A DNA stretch of 64,000 nucleotides from Burkholderia sp. NRF60-BP8 (GCF_001522585.2 NZ_CP013372.1:2170001-2234000), one strand, 5' to 3'; numbered from the stretch's first letter, positions 54,148-63,892 are shown. The notes: generated by a model not told the origin, from the letters alone. Numbers and translations: made by a program.

Positions 54148-55427
54148 GCGCCGGCCACCGCAACGTCGGCCCGCGCGGCCAGCCGCCCGCGCCTGGGCAC
54201 GAACCGTTCGATGAAATCGGCGGCCGCGCCGCAGCCGTCCGGCGCGGCTGCGAGCAGCGCGCGCGTACGCTCGGCGTGTACCGCGAACGCGGGTTCTTCG
54301 AGCACGCGCGCGAGCGCCGCGCCGAGCCGCGCGCCGTCGAGCGGGCCGTCGACCCGCACGCCGCAGCCGTTCGCGACGACGCGTTGCGCGTTGTCGAACT
54401 GGTCGTGCGCGAACGGCGTGACGACCTGCACGATGCCGGCTTCGCACGCGAGCGCCGCCGTGCCGATCCCGCCGTGATGCACGAGTGCGCGGCAACGCGG
54501 CAGCAGCGCGCGCATCGGCACGAAACGGCGCACGAGCAGCCGGTCGCCGGTCTGCGCCGCATCGTCGTGCGGCGTCAGCAGGATCCCGCGCACGCCGGTC
54601 GCGCGCAGCGCGTCCGCCACCGCGCGCGCATACGCCGCGTGATCGACGAGCGTCGAACCTGCCGTGAACACGACCGGCGGCTCGCCGGCCGCGAGAAACG
54701 CATCGAGCGCCGCATCGTCGGCGGCGGCGATGTCGTTGAACAACGGAAAACCGCTTTGCAGATGGTTCGACGGCCAGTCCGGCTGCGGCGGCGCGAACCA
54801 GCGGGGAAACAGGCACAGCACGCCGTCGGTCGAATGCAGCCAGCGGCCGAGCACGCGCCGCGCGGGCGCAAGCCCGAGCTCGCCGCGCACCGCGTCGAGC
54901 GCCGGGCCGCACACGCGGTCGAGCACCTGCCGCTCGATCAGCGTCATCAGCGCCGACTTCACCGGCAACGGCCAGCGTGCGGGAATCGTCAGGCGCGGGT
55001 GGGTCGGCGGCGCATGCGCGGACAGCAGCGTCGACGGCGACACCTGCACCGACACGTACGGCGTGCCGTGCAGTTCCTGCATGAAGCGCGCGGAAAATGC
55101 CCACAGCGTGCCGACCAGCACCGTGTCGGCATCGGTCAGCGCGCGCAGGGCGTCGTAATGCGGGCGCAGCGTCGGCGCGATCACCTGCCACAGCGTACGG
55201 AACGACGTGCGGGGATCCCACAGCGCCGGGTTCGCCATCGCCGCGTCGTAGTCGGCCGCGGTGCCGACCGGCACGAACGCGAACCCGCAGCGGCGCACGG
55301 CCGCCTCGAACGGCGCATGCGTACAGAACACGACCTCGTGACCGCGCGCCGCGAGCGTGCGCGCGATGCCGAGCATCGGATGCACGTCGCCCGCCGAACC
55401 GATCGCGGTCACGATCATCTTCGCCAT
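54144..55427 (-). CDS. rhlB: Rhamnosyltransferase 1 chain B
   Basis: 427 residues, GT-B fold, family 1. The N-terminal IVTAIGSAGDVHPMLGIART and the C-terminal donor site CRALVHHGGIGTAALACEAG with VVTPFAHDQFDNAQRVVANG are characteristic of RhlB. It couples dTDP-L-rhamnose to the 3-(hydroxyalkanoyloxy)alkanoate made by RhlA, giving monorhamnolipid. ATG 55427 follows the methyltransferase-like gene stop by 17 bases. Overlaps the MFS gene by four bases. Confidence 0.93.
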   Translation of the reverse strand: MAKMIVTAIGSAGDVHPMLGIARTLAARGHEVVFCTHAPFEAAVRRCGFAFVPVGTAADYDAAMANPALWDPRTSFRTLWQVIAPTLRPHYDALRALTDADTVLVGTLWAFSARFMQELHGTPYVSVQVSPSTLLSAHAPPTHPRLTIPARWPLPVKSALMTLIERQVLDRVCGPALDAVRGELGLAPARRVLGRWLHSTDGVLCLFPRWFAPPQPDWPSNHLQSGFPLFNDIAAADDAALDAFLAAGEPPVVFTAGSTLVDHAAYARAVADALRATGVRGILLTPHDDAAQTGDRLLVRRFVPMRALLPRCRALVHHGGIGTAALACEAGIVQVVTPFAHDQFDNAQRVVANGCGVRVDGPLDGARLGAALARVLEEPAFAVHAERTRALLAAAPDGCGAAADFIERFVPRRGRLAARADVAVAGA

Positions 55428-55444
55428 CGCGCGCCTCGCGGAGA

Positions 55445-56014
55445 TCAGTAAAAGCCGGGAATCAGCGCCGCCACTTCGCGGCGATACTGCACGTAGGCCG
55501 GCCCGAAATATCCGGTCAGCCAGCTTTCTTCGACGCGCACCTTGTACGCAAGGGACGCGAACACGAGCAGCACGCCGATCGCGCCGCGCCATTCGCCGCC
55601 GATCAGCGCGGCGCCGACCAGCGCGATCAGGCAGCCGGTGTAGATCGGGTGACGCACGAGCGCATACGGCCCCGTGCGCACGAGCTCGTGATCTTCCTTC
55701 AGCGTGACCGATACGCTCCAGTTCGTGCCCAGATGCAGCCGCGCCCACACCGAGAACAACAGGCCGGCCACCAGCACCGCGAGCCCGCACTGCGCCTGCA
55801 GCCCGAAGCGGTGCCAGTCGGGCGCGAGCGCCTGCCACGACGGATCGGGCAGGATGATCAGCGCGCCGCCGACGATCAGCGGAATCGACTGCAGCGTGCG
55901 CGAGCGCGACGCTTCCTTGCGCACGGTCGCCTTGACGCCCTGCGACGTGGCGATCCAGTACGCGAGCCACGCGGCCCACGGAACGACGATGGCGATGGTC
56001 TGAACGATATTCAC
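55445..56014 (-). CDS. ICMT-family membrane methyltransferase inside the rhamnolipid operon
   Basis: 189 residues, about four to five membrane segments. A GTG start at 56014 with GAGG ten bases upstream; no ATG fits. The C-terminal SAM-binding motif of isoprenylcysteine carboxyl methyltransferase-like and phospholipid methyltransferase-like proteins is clear (ELVRTGPYALVRHPIYTGCL, RVEESWLTGYFGPAYVQYRR with the final EE pair). It lies between rhlA (67-base gap) and rhlB (17-base gap). Family members methylate carboxyl or phospholipid headgroups at the membrane. A carboxyl methylation of the lipid tail of rhamnolipids or their precursors is a tempting inference, not shown by sequence. Confidence 0.85.
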   Translation of the reverse strand: MNIVQTIAIVVPWAAWLAYWIATSQGVKATVRKEASRSRTLQSIPLIVGGALIILPDPSWQALAPDWHRFGLQAQCGLAVLVAGLLFSVWARLHLGTNWSVSVTLKEDHELVRTGPYALVRHPIYTGCLIALVGAALIGGEWRGAIGVLLVFASLAYKVRVEESWLTGYFGPAYVQYRREVAALIPGFY

Positions 56015-56081
56015 GGCTGGCCTGCCTCGTTGGGATGGGAATTCGGATGCGCGGGACGAGCCCGATGCACGACGGACGACG

Positions 56082-56984
56082 TCACGACGACAGCGCAGGC
56101 ATCGGCGCGGGCACGCACGCGTGCGCGGCAGCCCGTGCGATGCCGTTCGCGGCGGGCGCGTCGCCACAGAAAAAATCGAGCAGCGCGGCACGGGTGCATT
56201 CGCGCTGCGCACGGCCTTCGATGTCGAGGAAATGGCCGGCGTCCGGCACCGTCGCGAACCGCGCGCGCGCCACGTGCGCGCCGAGTTGACGCACGTCGGC
56301 CGGCGTCGTGTATTCGTCGCGTTCGCCGTTCAGGAACAGCAACTCGCAGCCGATGTTCGAGAACTCGCTGAAGTAGCGCTCGGGCTGCAACGACAGGATC
56401 TGATCGACGTGGAACGCGACCTGGTCCTGCTCGTCGCGCGGCAGGCGCGTGAGATACCGGTAGTTGTACAGCTTCATGATGCGCGGCAGATAGCGGCCGA
56501 CGGTGTCGTTCAGCAACTGCGCGGCCTTCAGGTTCTCGCCGGCCGCGATGTGGTCGCGCGCACGCGTCACGTAGTCGACCATCGCATCGTTCAGGAACGG
56601 CGAGAACGAGCAGATCGCCGCGCGCCGCACGCTCGGGCAGCCGCGCGCGAGCGCGAACAGCGACGCGACGCCGCCCCACGACACCGACACGAGGAACGCC
56701 GGCGCGAAGCGCTCGACCAAGTACTGGAGGATCGCGGCTTCGTCGTCCTTGGTCAGGATGGAGCAGCCGGGATTGTGCTGGCGCGACTGCCCCGCATACG
56801 GCAGGTCGAAGCAGATCGTGTTCATCCGCTCGCCGAGATACTGGACGGTCTGGCCGAACGACGCGGTCGTCGCGAGCGCGCCGTTGACGAGCATCGCCGT
56901 ATCGAAGGCCGGGTCGAACACGTTCCGTTCGACGTAGACCTTCAGGCCATTCGGTAGCGGGACCACGTGTTTTTCGGTCGGCAT
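56082..56984 (-). CDS. rhlA: 3-(3-hydroxyalkanoyloxy)alkanoate synthase, rhamnolipid chain A
   Basis: 300 residues, alpha/beta-hydrolase fold. The nucleophile elbow is VSVSWGGVASLFALARGCPS (SWGG), with the acid/histidine region NGERDEYTTP and VPDAGHFLDIEGRAQRECTR. It dimerises beta-hydroxyacyl-ACP to the lipid moiety of rhamnolipids. GGAGAA stands eight bases before ATG 56984. First gene of the minus-strand operon rhlA-ICMT-rhlB-MFS-rhlC-OMF-MFP. Upstream is a 721-bp AT-rich region. The C-terminal tail (about 20 residues rich in Ala and Pro) is longer than in the Pseudomonas protein. Confidence 0.94.
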   Translation of the reverse strand: MPTEKHVVPLPNGLKVYVERNVFDPAFDTAMLVNGALATTASFGQTVQYLGERMNTICFDLPYAGQSRQHNPGCSILTKDDEAAILQYLVERFAPAFLVSVSWGGVASLFALARGCPSVRRAAICSFSPFLNDAMVDYVTRARDHIAAGENLKAAQLLNDTVGRYLPRIMKLYNYRYLTRLPRDEQDQVAFHVDQILSLQPERYFSEFSNIGCELLFLNGERDEYTTPADVRQLGAHVARARFATVPDAGHFLDIEGRAQRECTRAALLDFFCGDAPAANGIARAAAHACVPAPMPALSS

Positions 56985-57260
56985 CGTCGTTCTCCGGTGG
57001 ATGCGGCGTCTCGACGTCGCGGCATGCTGCAAGTGCGCAATGGCTGACGCCGACCCCGCGCGCGGTCGTTCGACGCGCTCATTGCCGACGCACCGCGGCA
57101 ATTGCCCGCGGCGCCATTCATTCCTCGTGGTGCGGCGCCATACTAATACGGTCGATATTACTTACTCAAGTCGTTCCAAAAATACCCTCTACTCGAACCG
57201 GAAATACGTCGGATTCAAATTCATTTATCTATTTCCGTGGTATGAGGAATTCAGGAAGAG

Positions 57261-57371
57261 ATGATGGCAATCGTTTGCGAGCCACCCTTTTTGAAGCTCG
57301 AAAGCACAAACTTATCTTTTATATTCAATGGCTTAATCAATATCATTCGGTCGATTGAAACGGATTTTTGA
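57261..57371 (+). CDS. Possible small ORF, 36 residues, in the AT-rich region
   Basis: AGGAAG lies three to eight bases before ATG ATG at 57261. The peptide begins MMAIVCEPPFLKLESTNLSF and continues with a hydrophobic IFNGLINIIRS, ending DF. Codon use is AT-rich like the surrounding DNA. No similarity recognised; may be chance. Confidence 0.2.
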   Translation: MMAIVCEPPFLKLESTNLSFIFNGLINIIRSIETDF

Positions 57372-57630
57372 AAGCCAGCCGCCTTCACGATCCGGTTTGA
57401 CGATTTCACATCGTGAATAATGTTGCAGATTTCGACATTCTTTCGTTTCGTAATGGAATCAGGCAGGGAAACGGTGCTTCCGATTACGTCGAATTTTCGT
57501 GAACCGTTTTAAACATATTCAAACTTAGTTAACCTTCTTTCAGCTCGTTTTTCCGCACCTGCACATGGGCTCCAGGCGTGACGAATCCTCCCGTTTGGAA
57601 CACGTCACTCCGTTCGCCCCCGATTTTTTG

Positions 57631-57649
57631 TTGATTGATCGTTCAATAA
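57631..57649 (+). promoter_or_regulatory. BetI operator upstream of betI
   Basis: The sequence TTGATTGATCGTTCAATAA contains the dyad ATTGA-TCGT-TCAAT. It closely resembles the operator recognised by BetI in other proteobacteria (TTGATTG...CGTTCAAT). It lies 57-75 bases before the betI start, fitting choline-relieved autorepression of betIBA. Confidence 0.7.
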
Positions 57650-57705
57650 AAAACCGCTAAGCTGCCGACTTCCATGGACGGCCCACCCGGGCGAAGGGAG
57701 TCACG

Positions 57706-58290
57706 ATGCCGAAAGTCGGAATGCGGGAAATCCGCCGCGCACAGTTGATCGACGCCACGTTGCGCTCGATCGACGAAGCGGGCCTGCCCGGCACGACGCT
57801 CGCATCGGTCGCGCAACGCGCGAACATCTCGACGGGCATCGTCAGCCATTACTTCGGCGACAAGGACGGCCTGCTCGAAGCGACGATGCGGCACGTGCTG
57901 CGCGACCTGTGGTCGGCCACCACGCGCCGCCGCGTCGCCGCGCGCAAGGATCCGCGTTCGCGGCTGCGCGCGATCGTCGCCGCGAACTTCGACGACACGC
58001 AGGTCAGCGCGCCCGTGATGAAGACGTGGCTCGCGTTCTGGTCGCAGAGCATGCACGACCCGATGCTCAAGCGCCTGCAGCACGTGAACACGCGGCGCCT
58101 CCATTCGAACCTGTGCGCCGAGTTCGCGAAGGCGTTGCCGCGCACCCAGGCGCGCGAAGCCGCCAGCGGCCTCGCCGCGCTGATCGACGGCCTGTGGCTG
58201 CGCGGCGCGCTCGCCGGCGGCCCGATCGACACCCGAGCCGCGTTGAAGCTCGCCCACGATTACATCGACCTGCTGCTCGCGTCCGACTGA
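57706..58290 (+). CDS. betI: TetR-family choline-responsive repressor
   Basis: 194 residues, the standard BetI length. The N-terminal HTH lies in [20 protein letters not shown] after [20 protein letters not shown]. The C-terminal ligand domain includes [20 protein letters not shown], typical of BetI. It represses the bet genes until choline binds. GGGAG stands seven bases before the ATG. First gene of betI-betB-betA, with its operator visible just upstream. Confidence 0.96.
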   Translation: MPKVGMREIRRAQLIDATLRSIDEAGLPGTTLASVAQRANISTGIVSHYFGDKDGLLEATMRHVLRDLWSATTRRRVAARKDPRSRLRAIVAANFDDTQVSAPVMKTWLAFWSQSMHDPMLKRLQHVNTRRLHSNLCAEFAKALPRTQAREAASGLAALIDGLWLRGALAGGPIDTRAALKLAHDYIDLLLASD

Positions 58291-58322
58291 CGCGTCACGC
58301 AGTCGCCCTCAAGGAGATCCTC

Positions 58323-59792
58323 ATGTCCGTATACGGTTTGCAGCGCCTCTACATCGGCGGCGGTTACGTCGACGCCACGAGCGGCAAGACTTTCGACACC
58401 TTCGATCCGGCCACCGGCGAGCTGCTCGCGCAGGTGCAGCAGGCGAGCGCGGCCGACGTCGATCGCGCGGTCGCGTCCGCGCAGGAAGGCCAGCGCGAAT
58501 GGGCGGCGATGACCGCGATGCAGCGCTCGCGCATCCTGCGCCGCGCGGTCGACCTGCTGCGCGAGCGCAACGACGCACTCGCGGCCATCGAGACGCGCGA
58601 CACCGGCAAGCCGATCGGCGAGACGCTCGCGGTCGACATCGTCACCGGCGCGGACGTGATCGAGTACTACGCGGGCCTCGCGACCGCGATCGAAGGGCTG
58701 CAGGTACCGCTGCGCGCCGAATCGTTCGTCTATACGCGCCGCGAGCCGCTCGGCGTGTGCGCGGGCATCGGCGCGTGGAACTACCCGATCCAGATCGCCT
58801 GCTGGAAGACCGCACCGGCGCTCGCGGCCGGCAACGCGATGGTATTCAAGCCGAGCGAAGTCACGCCGTTGACCGCGCTGAAACTCGCGGAAATCTATAC
58901 GGAAGCCGGCGTGCCGGCCGGCGTGTTCAACGTCGTGCAGGGCGACGGCTCGGTCGGCGCGTTGCTCACCGGCCACCCGGACATCGCGAAGGTGTCGTTC
59001 ACCGGCGGCGTCGAAACCGGCAAGAAGGTGATGTCGCTGGCCGGCGCATCGTCGCTGAAGGAAGTGACGATGGAGCTCGGCGGCAAGTCGCCGCTGATCG
59101 TGTTCGACGATGCGGACCTCGACCGCGCGGCCGACATCGCGGTGACCGCCAACTTCTTCAGCTCGGGCCAGGTCTGCACCAACGGGACGCGCGTGTTCGT
59201 GCACCGCTCGATCAAGGACGCGTTCACGACGAAGGTGCTCGAACGCGTGAAGCGCATCCGCGTCGGCAAGCCGACCGATGCCGACACCAACTTCGGCCCG
59301 CTCGTGTCGGCCGCGCAGCTCGACAAGGTGCTCGGCTTCATCGAAAGCGGCAAGGCCGAAGGCGCGAAGCTGCTCGCGGGCGGCACGCGCCTGACCGACG
59401 GCCACTTCGGCAGCGGCCAGTACGTCGCGCCAACCGTGTTCGGCGATTGCCGCGACGACATGAAGATCGTGCGCGAGGAAATCTTCGGGCCGGTGATGAG
59501 CATCCTCGATTTCGAATCGGAGGACGAAGTGATCGCGCGCGCGAACGACACGCACTACGGCCTCGCGGCCGGCGTCGTGACCGAGAACCTGTCGCGCGCG
59601 CACCGTACGATCCATCGCCTCGAAGCCGGCATCTGCTGGATCAATACCTGGGGCGAATCGCCGGCCGAAATGCCGGTTGGCGGATACAAGCAATCCGGTG
59701 TCGGACGCGAGAACGGCATCACGACGCTCGAGCACTACACTCGAATCAAGTCGGTGCAGGTCGAGCTCGGCCGCTACAACCCGGTGTTCTGA
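58323..59792 (+). CDS. betB: Betaine aldehyde dehydrogenase
   Basis: 489 residues, aldehyde dehydrogenase superfamily. The catalytic glutamate lies in [20 protein letters not shown] and the nucleophilic cysteine in [18 protein letters not shown]. The cofactor-binding segment [20 protein letters not shown] is also present. It oxidises betaine aldehyde to glycine betaine with NAD(P). AAGGAG precedes the ATG, 32 bases after betI and 14 bases before betA. Its product feeds GbcAB or serves as an osmoprotectant. Confidence 0.97.
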   Translation: MSVYGLQRLYIGGGYVDATSGKTFDTFDPATGELLAQVQQASAADVDRAVASAQEGQREWAAMTAMQRSRILRRAVDLLRERNDALAAIETRDTGKPIGETLAVDIVTGADVIEYYAGLATAIEGLQVPLRAESFVYTRREPLGVCAGIGAWNYPIQIACWKTAPALAAGNAMVFKPSEVTPLTALKLAEIYTEAGVPAGVFNVVQGDGSVGALLTGHPDIAKVSFTGGVETGKKVMSLAGASSLKEVTMELGGKSPLIVFDDADLDRAADIAVTANFFSSGQVCTNGTRVFVHRSIKDAFTTKVLERVKRIRVGKPTDADTNFGPLVSAAQLDKVLGFIESGKAEGAKLLAGGTRLTDGHFGSGQYVAPTVFGDCRDDMKIVREEIFGPVMSILDFESEDEVIARANDTHYGLAAGVVTENLSRAHRTIHRLEAGICWINTWGESPAEMPVGGYKQSGVGRENGITTLEHYTRIKSVQVELGRYNPVF

Positions 59793-59806
59793 AAAGGAGA
59801 TCCGTC

Positions 59807-61507
59807 ATGACGACACGCGAATACGACTACATCATCTGCGGCGCGGGTTCCGCGGGCAACGTGCTCGCCACGCGCCTGACGGAAGATCCGGACGTCACGG
59901 TGCTGCTGCTCGAAGCGGGCGGCCCCGACTACCGCTTCGACTTCCGCACGCAGATGCCGGCGGCGCTCGCCTACCCGCTGCAGGGCCGCCGCTACAACTG
60001 GGCGTACGAGACCGACCCCGAGCCGCACATGGACAACCGCCGGATGGAGTGCGGCCGCGGCAAGGGGCTCGGCGGCTCGTCGCTGATCAACGGGATGTGC
60101 TACATCCGCGGCAACGCGCTCGACTACGACAACTGGTCGACGCACAAGGGCCTCGAGAACTGGACGTATCTCGACTGCCTGCCGTACTTCAAGAAAGCCG
60201 AGACGCGCGACATCGGTCCGAACGACTATCACGGCGGCAGCGGCCCCGTGTCGGTCACGACCAGCAAGCCAGGCGTGAACCCGCTGTTCGAGGCGATGGT
60301 CGACGCGGGCGTGCAGGCCGGCTATCCGCGCACCGACGACCTGAACGGGTATCAGCAGGAAGGCTTCGGCCCGATGGACCGCACCGTCACGCCGAAGGGC
60401 CGCCGCGCGAGCACCGCGCGCGGCTACCTCGATCAGGCGAAGGTGCGGCCGAATCTCGAGATCGTCACGCACGCGCTCGCCGACCGCATCCTGTTCGACG
60501 GCAAGCGCGCGTCGGGCGTCACGTACCTGCGCGGCAGCGAACGCGCGACCGCGCACGCCCGCCGCGAAGTGCTCGTGTGCAGCGGCGCGATCGCGTCGCC
60601 GCAACTGCTGCAACGCTCGGGCGTCGGCCCCGGCGCATGGCTGAAGGAACTCGACATTCCCGTCGTGCTCGACCTGCCCGGCGTCGGCCAGAATCTGCAG
60701 GACCACCTGGAGATGTACATCCAGTACGAGTGCAAGGAGCCGGTGTCGCTGTATCCGGCGCTCAAGTGGTGGAACCAGCCGAAGATCGGCCTCGAATGGA
60801 TGCTGAACGGCACGGGCCTCGGCGCGAGCAACCACTTCGAGGCCGGCGGCTTCATCCGCACGCGCGACGACGATCTGTGGCCGAACATCCAGTATCACTT
60901 CCTGCCGGTGGCGATCAACTACAACGGCTCGAACGCGATCGAGATGCACGGCTTCCAGGCGCACGTCGGCTCGATGCGCTCGCCGAGCCGCGGCCGCGTG
61001 AAGCTGCGCTCGCGCGATCCGAACGATCATCCGAGCATCCTGTTCAACTACATGGCCGAAGCGCTCGACTGGCGCGAGTTCCGCGATGCGATTCGCGCGA
61101 CGCGCGAGATCATGCGGCAGCCGGCGCTCGATCGCTATCGCGGCCGCGAACTGAATCCGGGCGCCGACTGCAAGACCGACAAGGAGCTCGACGCATTCGT
61201 GCGCGCTCGCGCGGAAACCGCGTTCCATCCGTCGTGCTCGTGCAAGATGGGTTACGACGACATGGCGGTAGTCGACGAAGAAGGCCGCGTGCACGGGCTC
61301 GACGGGCTGCGCGTGGTCGATGCGTCGATCATGCCGATCATCACGACCGGCAACCTGAACGCGCCGACGATCATGATCGCCGAGAAGATCGCCGACAAGA
61401 TCCGCCGCCGCACGCCGCTCGCCCGTGTCGACGTGCCGTACTTCGTCGCGAACGGCGCACCGGCGCGCAATGTCGCGAAGGCCGTGCGGCAACCGGAAAC
61501 GGTCTGA
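59807..61507 (+). CDS. betA: Choline dehydrogenase
   Basis: 566 residues, GMC flavoenzyme. The FAD dinucleotide-binding motif is at residues 9-20 ([14 protein letters not shown]), followed by the GMC signatures [20 protein letters not shown] and [18 protein letters not shown]. The active-site histidine is in [10 protein letters not shown] and the C-terminal [17 protein letters not shown] closes the FAD site. It oxidises choline to betaine aldehyde at the membrane. AAGGAG stands before ATG 59807. Last gene of betIBA, followed by a good terminator. Confidence 0.97.
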   Translation: MTTREYDYIICGAGSAGNVLATRLTEDPDVTVLLLEAGGPDYRFDFRTQMPAALAYPLQGRRYNWAYETDPEPHMDNRRMECGRGKGLGGSSLINGMCYIRGNALDYDNWSTHKGLENWTYLDCLPYFKKAETRDIGPNDYHGGSGPVSVTTSKPGVNPLFEAMVDAGVQAGYPRTDDLNGYQQEGFGPMDRTVTPKGRRASTARGYLDQAKVRPNLEIVTHALADRILFDGKRASGVTYLRGSERATAHARREVLVCSGAIASPQLLQRSGVGPGAWLKELDIPVVLDLPGVGQNLQDHLEMYIQYECKEPVSLYPALKWWNQPKIGLEWMLNGTGLGASNHFEAGGFIRTRDDDLWPNIQYHFLPVAINYNGSNAIEMHGFQAHVGSMRSPSRGRVKLRSRDPNDHPSILFNYMAEALDWREFRDAIRATREIMRQPALDRYRGRELNPGADCKTDKELDAFVRARAETAFHPSCSCKMGYDDMAVVDEEGRVHGLDGLRVVDASIMPIITTGNLNAPTIMIAEKIADKIRRRTPLARVDVPYFVANGAPARNVAKAVRQPETV

Positions 61508-61547
61508 CGCAAGCGGGTATTCTGCGCGGTCTTTGCGCTCCTCGTGT

Positions 61548-61582
61548 AACGCTGCTGACGGTTGCCTTCAGCAGCGTTTTTC
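61548..61582 (+). terminator. Rho-independent terminator of betIBA
   Basis: Arms AACGCTGCTGA (61548-61558) and TCAGCAGCGTT (61568-61578) with a nine-base loop and a T5 run (61577-61581). Confidence 0.92.
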
Positions 61583-61699
61583 GTTTCCGGATTTGGCGAT
61601 TGTCGATATCCGACCCCAAACGCTCGGCGTTCGACTCTGAACCAGATTCGGTCCCGGTCGGAAGCAAAATTTCCGGCTGGGTTGAGTAGCGCCCGCCGT

Positions 61700-61876
61700 C
61701 TGTCCCAGCCCTCCGAATTTCTTCTTCCAGTCGTCGAAAGTCGCGTCGCTTGTTCCGAGCTTGCGGCAGATCTCCTCGATCGTCGTACCCAACTCGGCTA
61801 GCGTCAGTGCGAATGCGATCTGCTCTTCCGTAGACTTGCTCCTCTTCGTGGCATGGCCTTCGTCCCGCCTGGACAC
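61700..61876 (-). pseudogene. Remnant of an IS3-family transposase orfA
   Basis: The translation RSKSTEEQIAFALTLAELGT, then TTIEEICRKLGTSDATFDDW and KKKFGGLG, is a recognisable N-terminal helix-turn-helix of an IS3-group OrfA (usual pattern TEEQIAFALKQAE...EEVCRKMG...WKKKYGGLG). Similarity stops right after GGLG, about residue 58; the rest of orfA and all of orfB are missing. The frame runs on into unrelated sequence to 61568. No terminal inverted repeats are identifiable. It marks an old insertion between the bet and fimbrial loci. Confidence 0.8.
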
Positions 61877-62415
61877 ATCGCGCCGGATTTCTCCACTTTT
61901 GAACCCGGCTATTTCTCGGATCAGGGCCAGGGTATCGTCACCGCTATAACTCGAGCCGGCGTCGATTTGCGTGGCCTGCGGAATACGGGAAGCGCCCTGG
62001 TTAATATTTTTTAAATACCCATATTAGCCAGTTAATCGATAAATCATAAATAACTCTGTCAATCTTTGTCACGAGAAGTATTCGCAAAAATCAGACTGGA
62101 TAGAATGCTGGTGCGTTGTCACCGATCAGCTTTCTTCCAAAAAACAATCTGCTTCCGACGAAGCAAATTGAGCAGCTGACGTGACTCTGCGAGATCCGAG
62201 CCTGTTCACGCCAATAGCGACCGAACGGGACCATTGAATCCAGCAAACGGGGAATCGGCACGGAAGATTTCCTGGCCGTATGCGTGGTCGCCCGAAATCA
62301 CCTCGTACTCGACGAGGCAACTCCACTTATCCGGCATATTCGACTCGTTATTGGCGTGGGCAGGCTCGGCATACTAATCAGAGGCGCAGTGCCTCAACCA
62401 GCGAAGGAGTTCCAG

Positions 62416-62991
62416 ATGAGCAAAAAAATCCTTGGACCGTTATCGGTGAGTGCGGTGGCATTGGCCATCGCCATGCCGGGCATTTCGCATGCGGCGGACG
62501 GCACGGTCAATTTCAACGGCGAAGTCGTCTCGCAGACCTGCACGATCAATGGCAACAACACCGGCAAGAGCGACTTCACCGTCACGCTCAAATCGGTGCC
62601 GACGTCGGCGCTCAAGAAGGATGGCGATACCGCCGAGCGTACGCCGTGGACCATTGCGCTGACCAATTGCACGCCCGCATCGGGCAACGTGACGGTCTAC
62701 TTCGAACCCGGCCCGCAGGTCGACTTCAACACCGGTCGGCTCAAGAACAATACCGGCACGGCTACCAACGGCAAAGCGTATGCCACCAACGTCGAAGTGG
62801 GCTTGCTGAACAGCGGGTTCCAGCCGATCACGTTGGGTAATGATCCTAGCACTCAGGGTGCCGACGTCGTGGCGATCGGCGCGGACGGGACGGCCACGCT
62901 GAAGTTCTACGCACAGTATGTGGCAACGGGCGGAGCGGCAACGCCCGGCCCGGTGCAAGCCCAAGTCATGTACACGCTGAACTTCAGCTGA
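62416..62991 (+). CDS. Type 1-like fimbrial major subunit
   Basis: 191 residues. The signal peptide is residues 1-26 (GPLSVSAVALAIAMPGISHA/A). The mature protein has the chaperone-usher pilin pattern: an early cysteine (VVSQTCTING), a second cysteine (IALTNCTPASGNV) forming the pilin disulphide, and a C-terminal beta zipper (QAQVMYTLNFS with penultimate aromatic). GAAGGAG stands before ATG 62416; a GTG 132 bases upstream in frame is less likely. A chaperone gene follows after 79 bases. Confidence 0.92.
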   Translation: MSKKILGPLSVSAVALAIAMPGISHAADGTVNFNGEVVSQTCTINGNNTGKSDFTVTLKSVPTSALKKDGDTAERTPWTIALTNCTPASGNVTVYFEPGPQVDFNTGRLKNNTGTATNGKAYATNVEVGLLNSGFQPITLGNDPSTQGADVVAIGADGTATLKFYAQYVATGGAATPGPVQAQVMYTLNFS

Positions 62992-63070
62992 TCGAAACAC
63001 ATCGGCATGAACCCCGCCCCCTTGTCAGTGGGCCTTCGCATTCCTAATCATCAGAATCGGATTCTCAGAC

Positions 63071-63817
63071 ATGTTCCCATGGAAGACAGCAGCGCGTTCC
63101 GCCGTCGCGGTGTTGCTGACGTGCGTTTCGACGGCGTACGGCAGTGTCGTGATCATGGGCACACGGGTGATCTACCCCGCCGGAGAGCGCGAGGTCTCCA
63201 TCAAGCTCAGCAACGAAGGATCGTCGCCCGCACTGGTGCAGACGTGGCTCGATAAAGGCGATCCCAAAGCGCAACCTGGGGCCGTCCAGCTGCCGTTCAC
63301 GTTGATGCCGCCGCTGTTCCGCATGGAACCCAGGAAAGGTCAGACGCTCCGCCTCATTTACACCGGAGAGCCGCTGCCGCAGGACAAGGAGTCCGTCTTC
63401 TGGCTGAACGTACTCGAAGTTCCACCCAAGGCGCAGGTGTCGACGGAAAACGAGAACCTGATGCAATTGGCATTCCGCTACCGCATCAAGATATTTTTCA
63501 GGCCAAAGGCGCTGCCGGATAACCCCGACGCAGCCGCCACTCAGCTGACATGGACGCCCGTGCCGGAAGGCGGCGAAATGAAAGTGCGGGTCGACAATCC
63601 CTCTGCCTATCACGTGACGATCGTGAACATCGACGCCGGAATCGACGGCAAGTCGTATTCGGACAGCGTGGGCGGCATGGTCGACCCAGGAGGGAACACG
63701 ACGTTCCTCCTGAAGAAGTCCGCCGTCACGCCCGCCGCCGGGCCGTTCGAAGTCAAGTATCGCTATATCAACGACTACGGCGCGGAAATCAACGCGACAT
63801 TCCCAAAGAGCAAGTAG
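63071..63817 (+). CDS. Periplasmic fimbrial chaperone (PapD/FimC family)
   Basis: 248 residues with a signal peptide (residues 1-24, ending AYG/S). Two immunoglobulin-like domains: the first with VIMGTRVIYPAGEREVSIKL and the conserved ESVFWLNVLEVPPK segment, the second from LPDNPDAAATQLTWTPVPEG. The family's conserved arginine and lysine (in TRVIYP and FRYRIKIFFRP) bind the pilin C-terminus. No strong ribosome binding site is visible before ATG 63071. It caps pilin subunits and delivers them to the usher. Confidence 0.93.
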   Translation: MFPWKTAARSAVAVLLTCVSTAYGSVVIMGTRVIYPAGEREVSIKLSNEGSSPALVQTWLDKGDPKAQPGAVQLPFTLMPPLFRMEPRKGQTLRLIYTGEPLPQDKESVFWLNVLEVPPKAQVSTENENLMQLAFRYRIKIFFRPKALPDNPDAAATQLTWTPVPEGGEMKVRVDNPSAYHVTIVNIDAGIDGKSYSDSVGGMVDPGGNTTFLLKKSAVTPAAGPFEVKYRYINDYGAEINATFPKSK

Positions 63818-63892
63818 CGACGCGCGTCGTGCCCTCCGTCGCTCGCTGCTCGAGCGACGACGCATGCGGCGCCCCAAGCCGCTCTCCCGATC

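Larger units (their letters stand above)
56985..57705. promoter_or_regulatory. AT-rich divergent rhlA / betI regulatory region
   Basis: 721 bp. From about 57140 to 57660 the DNA is far richer in A and T than anything else in the window apart from 61.98-62.11 kb. A possible rhlA promoter is TTGAGT (57164-57169, minus strand) with TATTAG (57143-57148), spacing 15. A BetI-type operator is at 57631-57649 (listed separately), and a small ORF with a ribosome binding site is at 57261. No clear LuxR box was found. Confidence 0.45.
61508..62415. other. Gene-poor region between betA and the fimbrial operon
   Basis: 908 bp. Contains the betA terminator, an IS3 orfA remnant (about 61700-61876), an AT-rich stretch (about 61995-62110) and the fimbrial leader. 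Just before the fimbrial ribosome binding site a hairpin GAGGC-gcagt-GCCTC spans 62381-62395. No other gene is visible. Confidence 0.5.

Noticed and set aside
57001..57264. An 87-residue plus-strand ORF upstream of rhlA
   Set aside because: It begins antisense to the rhlA leader and runs into AT-rich DNA, with no ribosome binding site and no motif.
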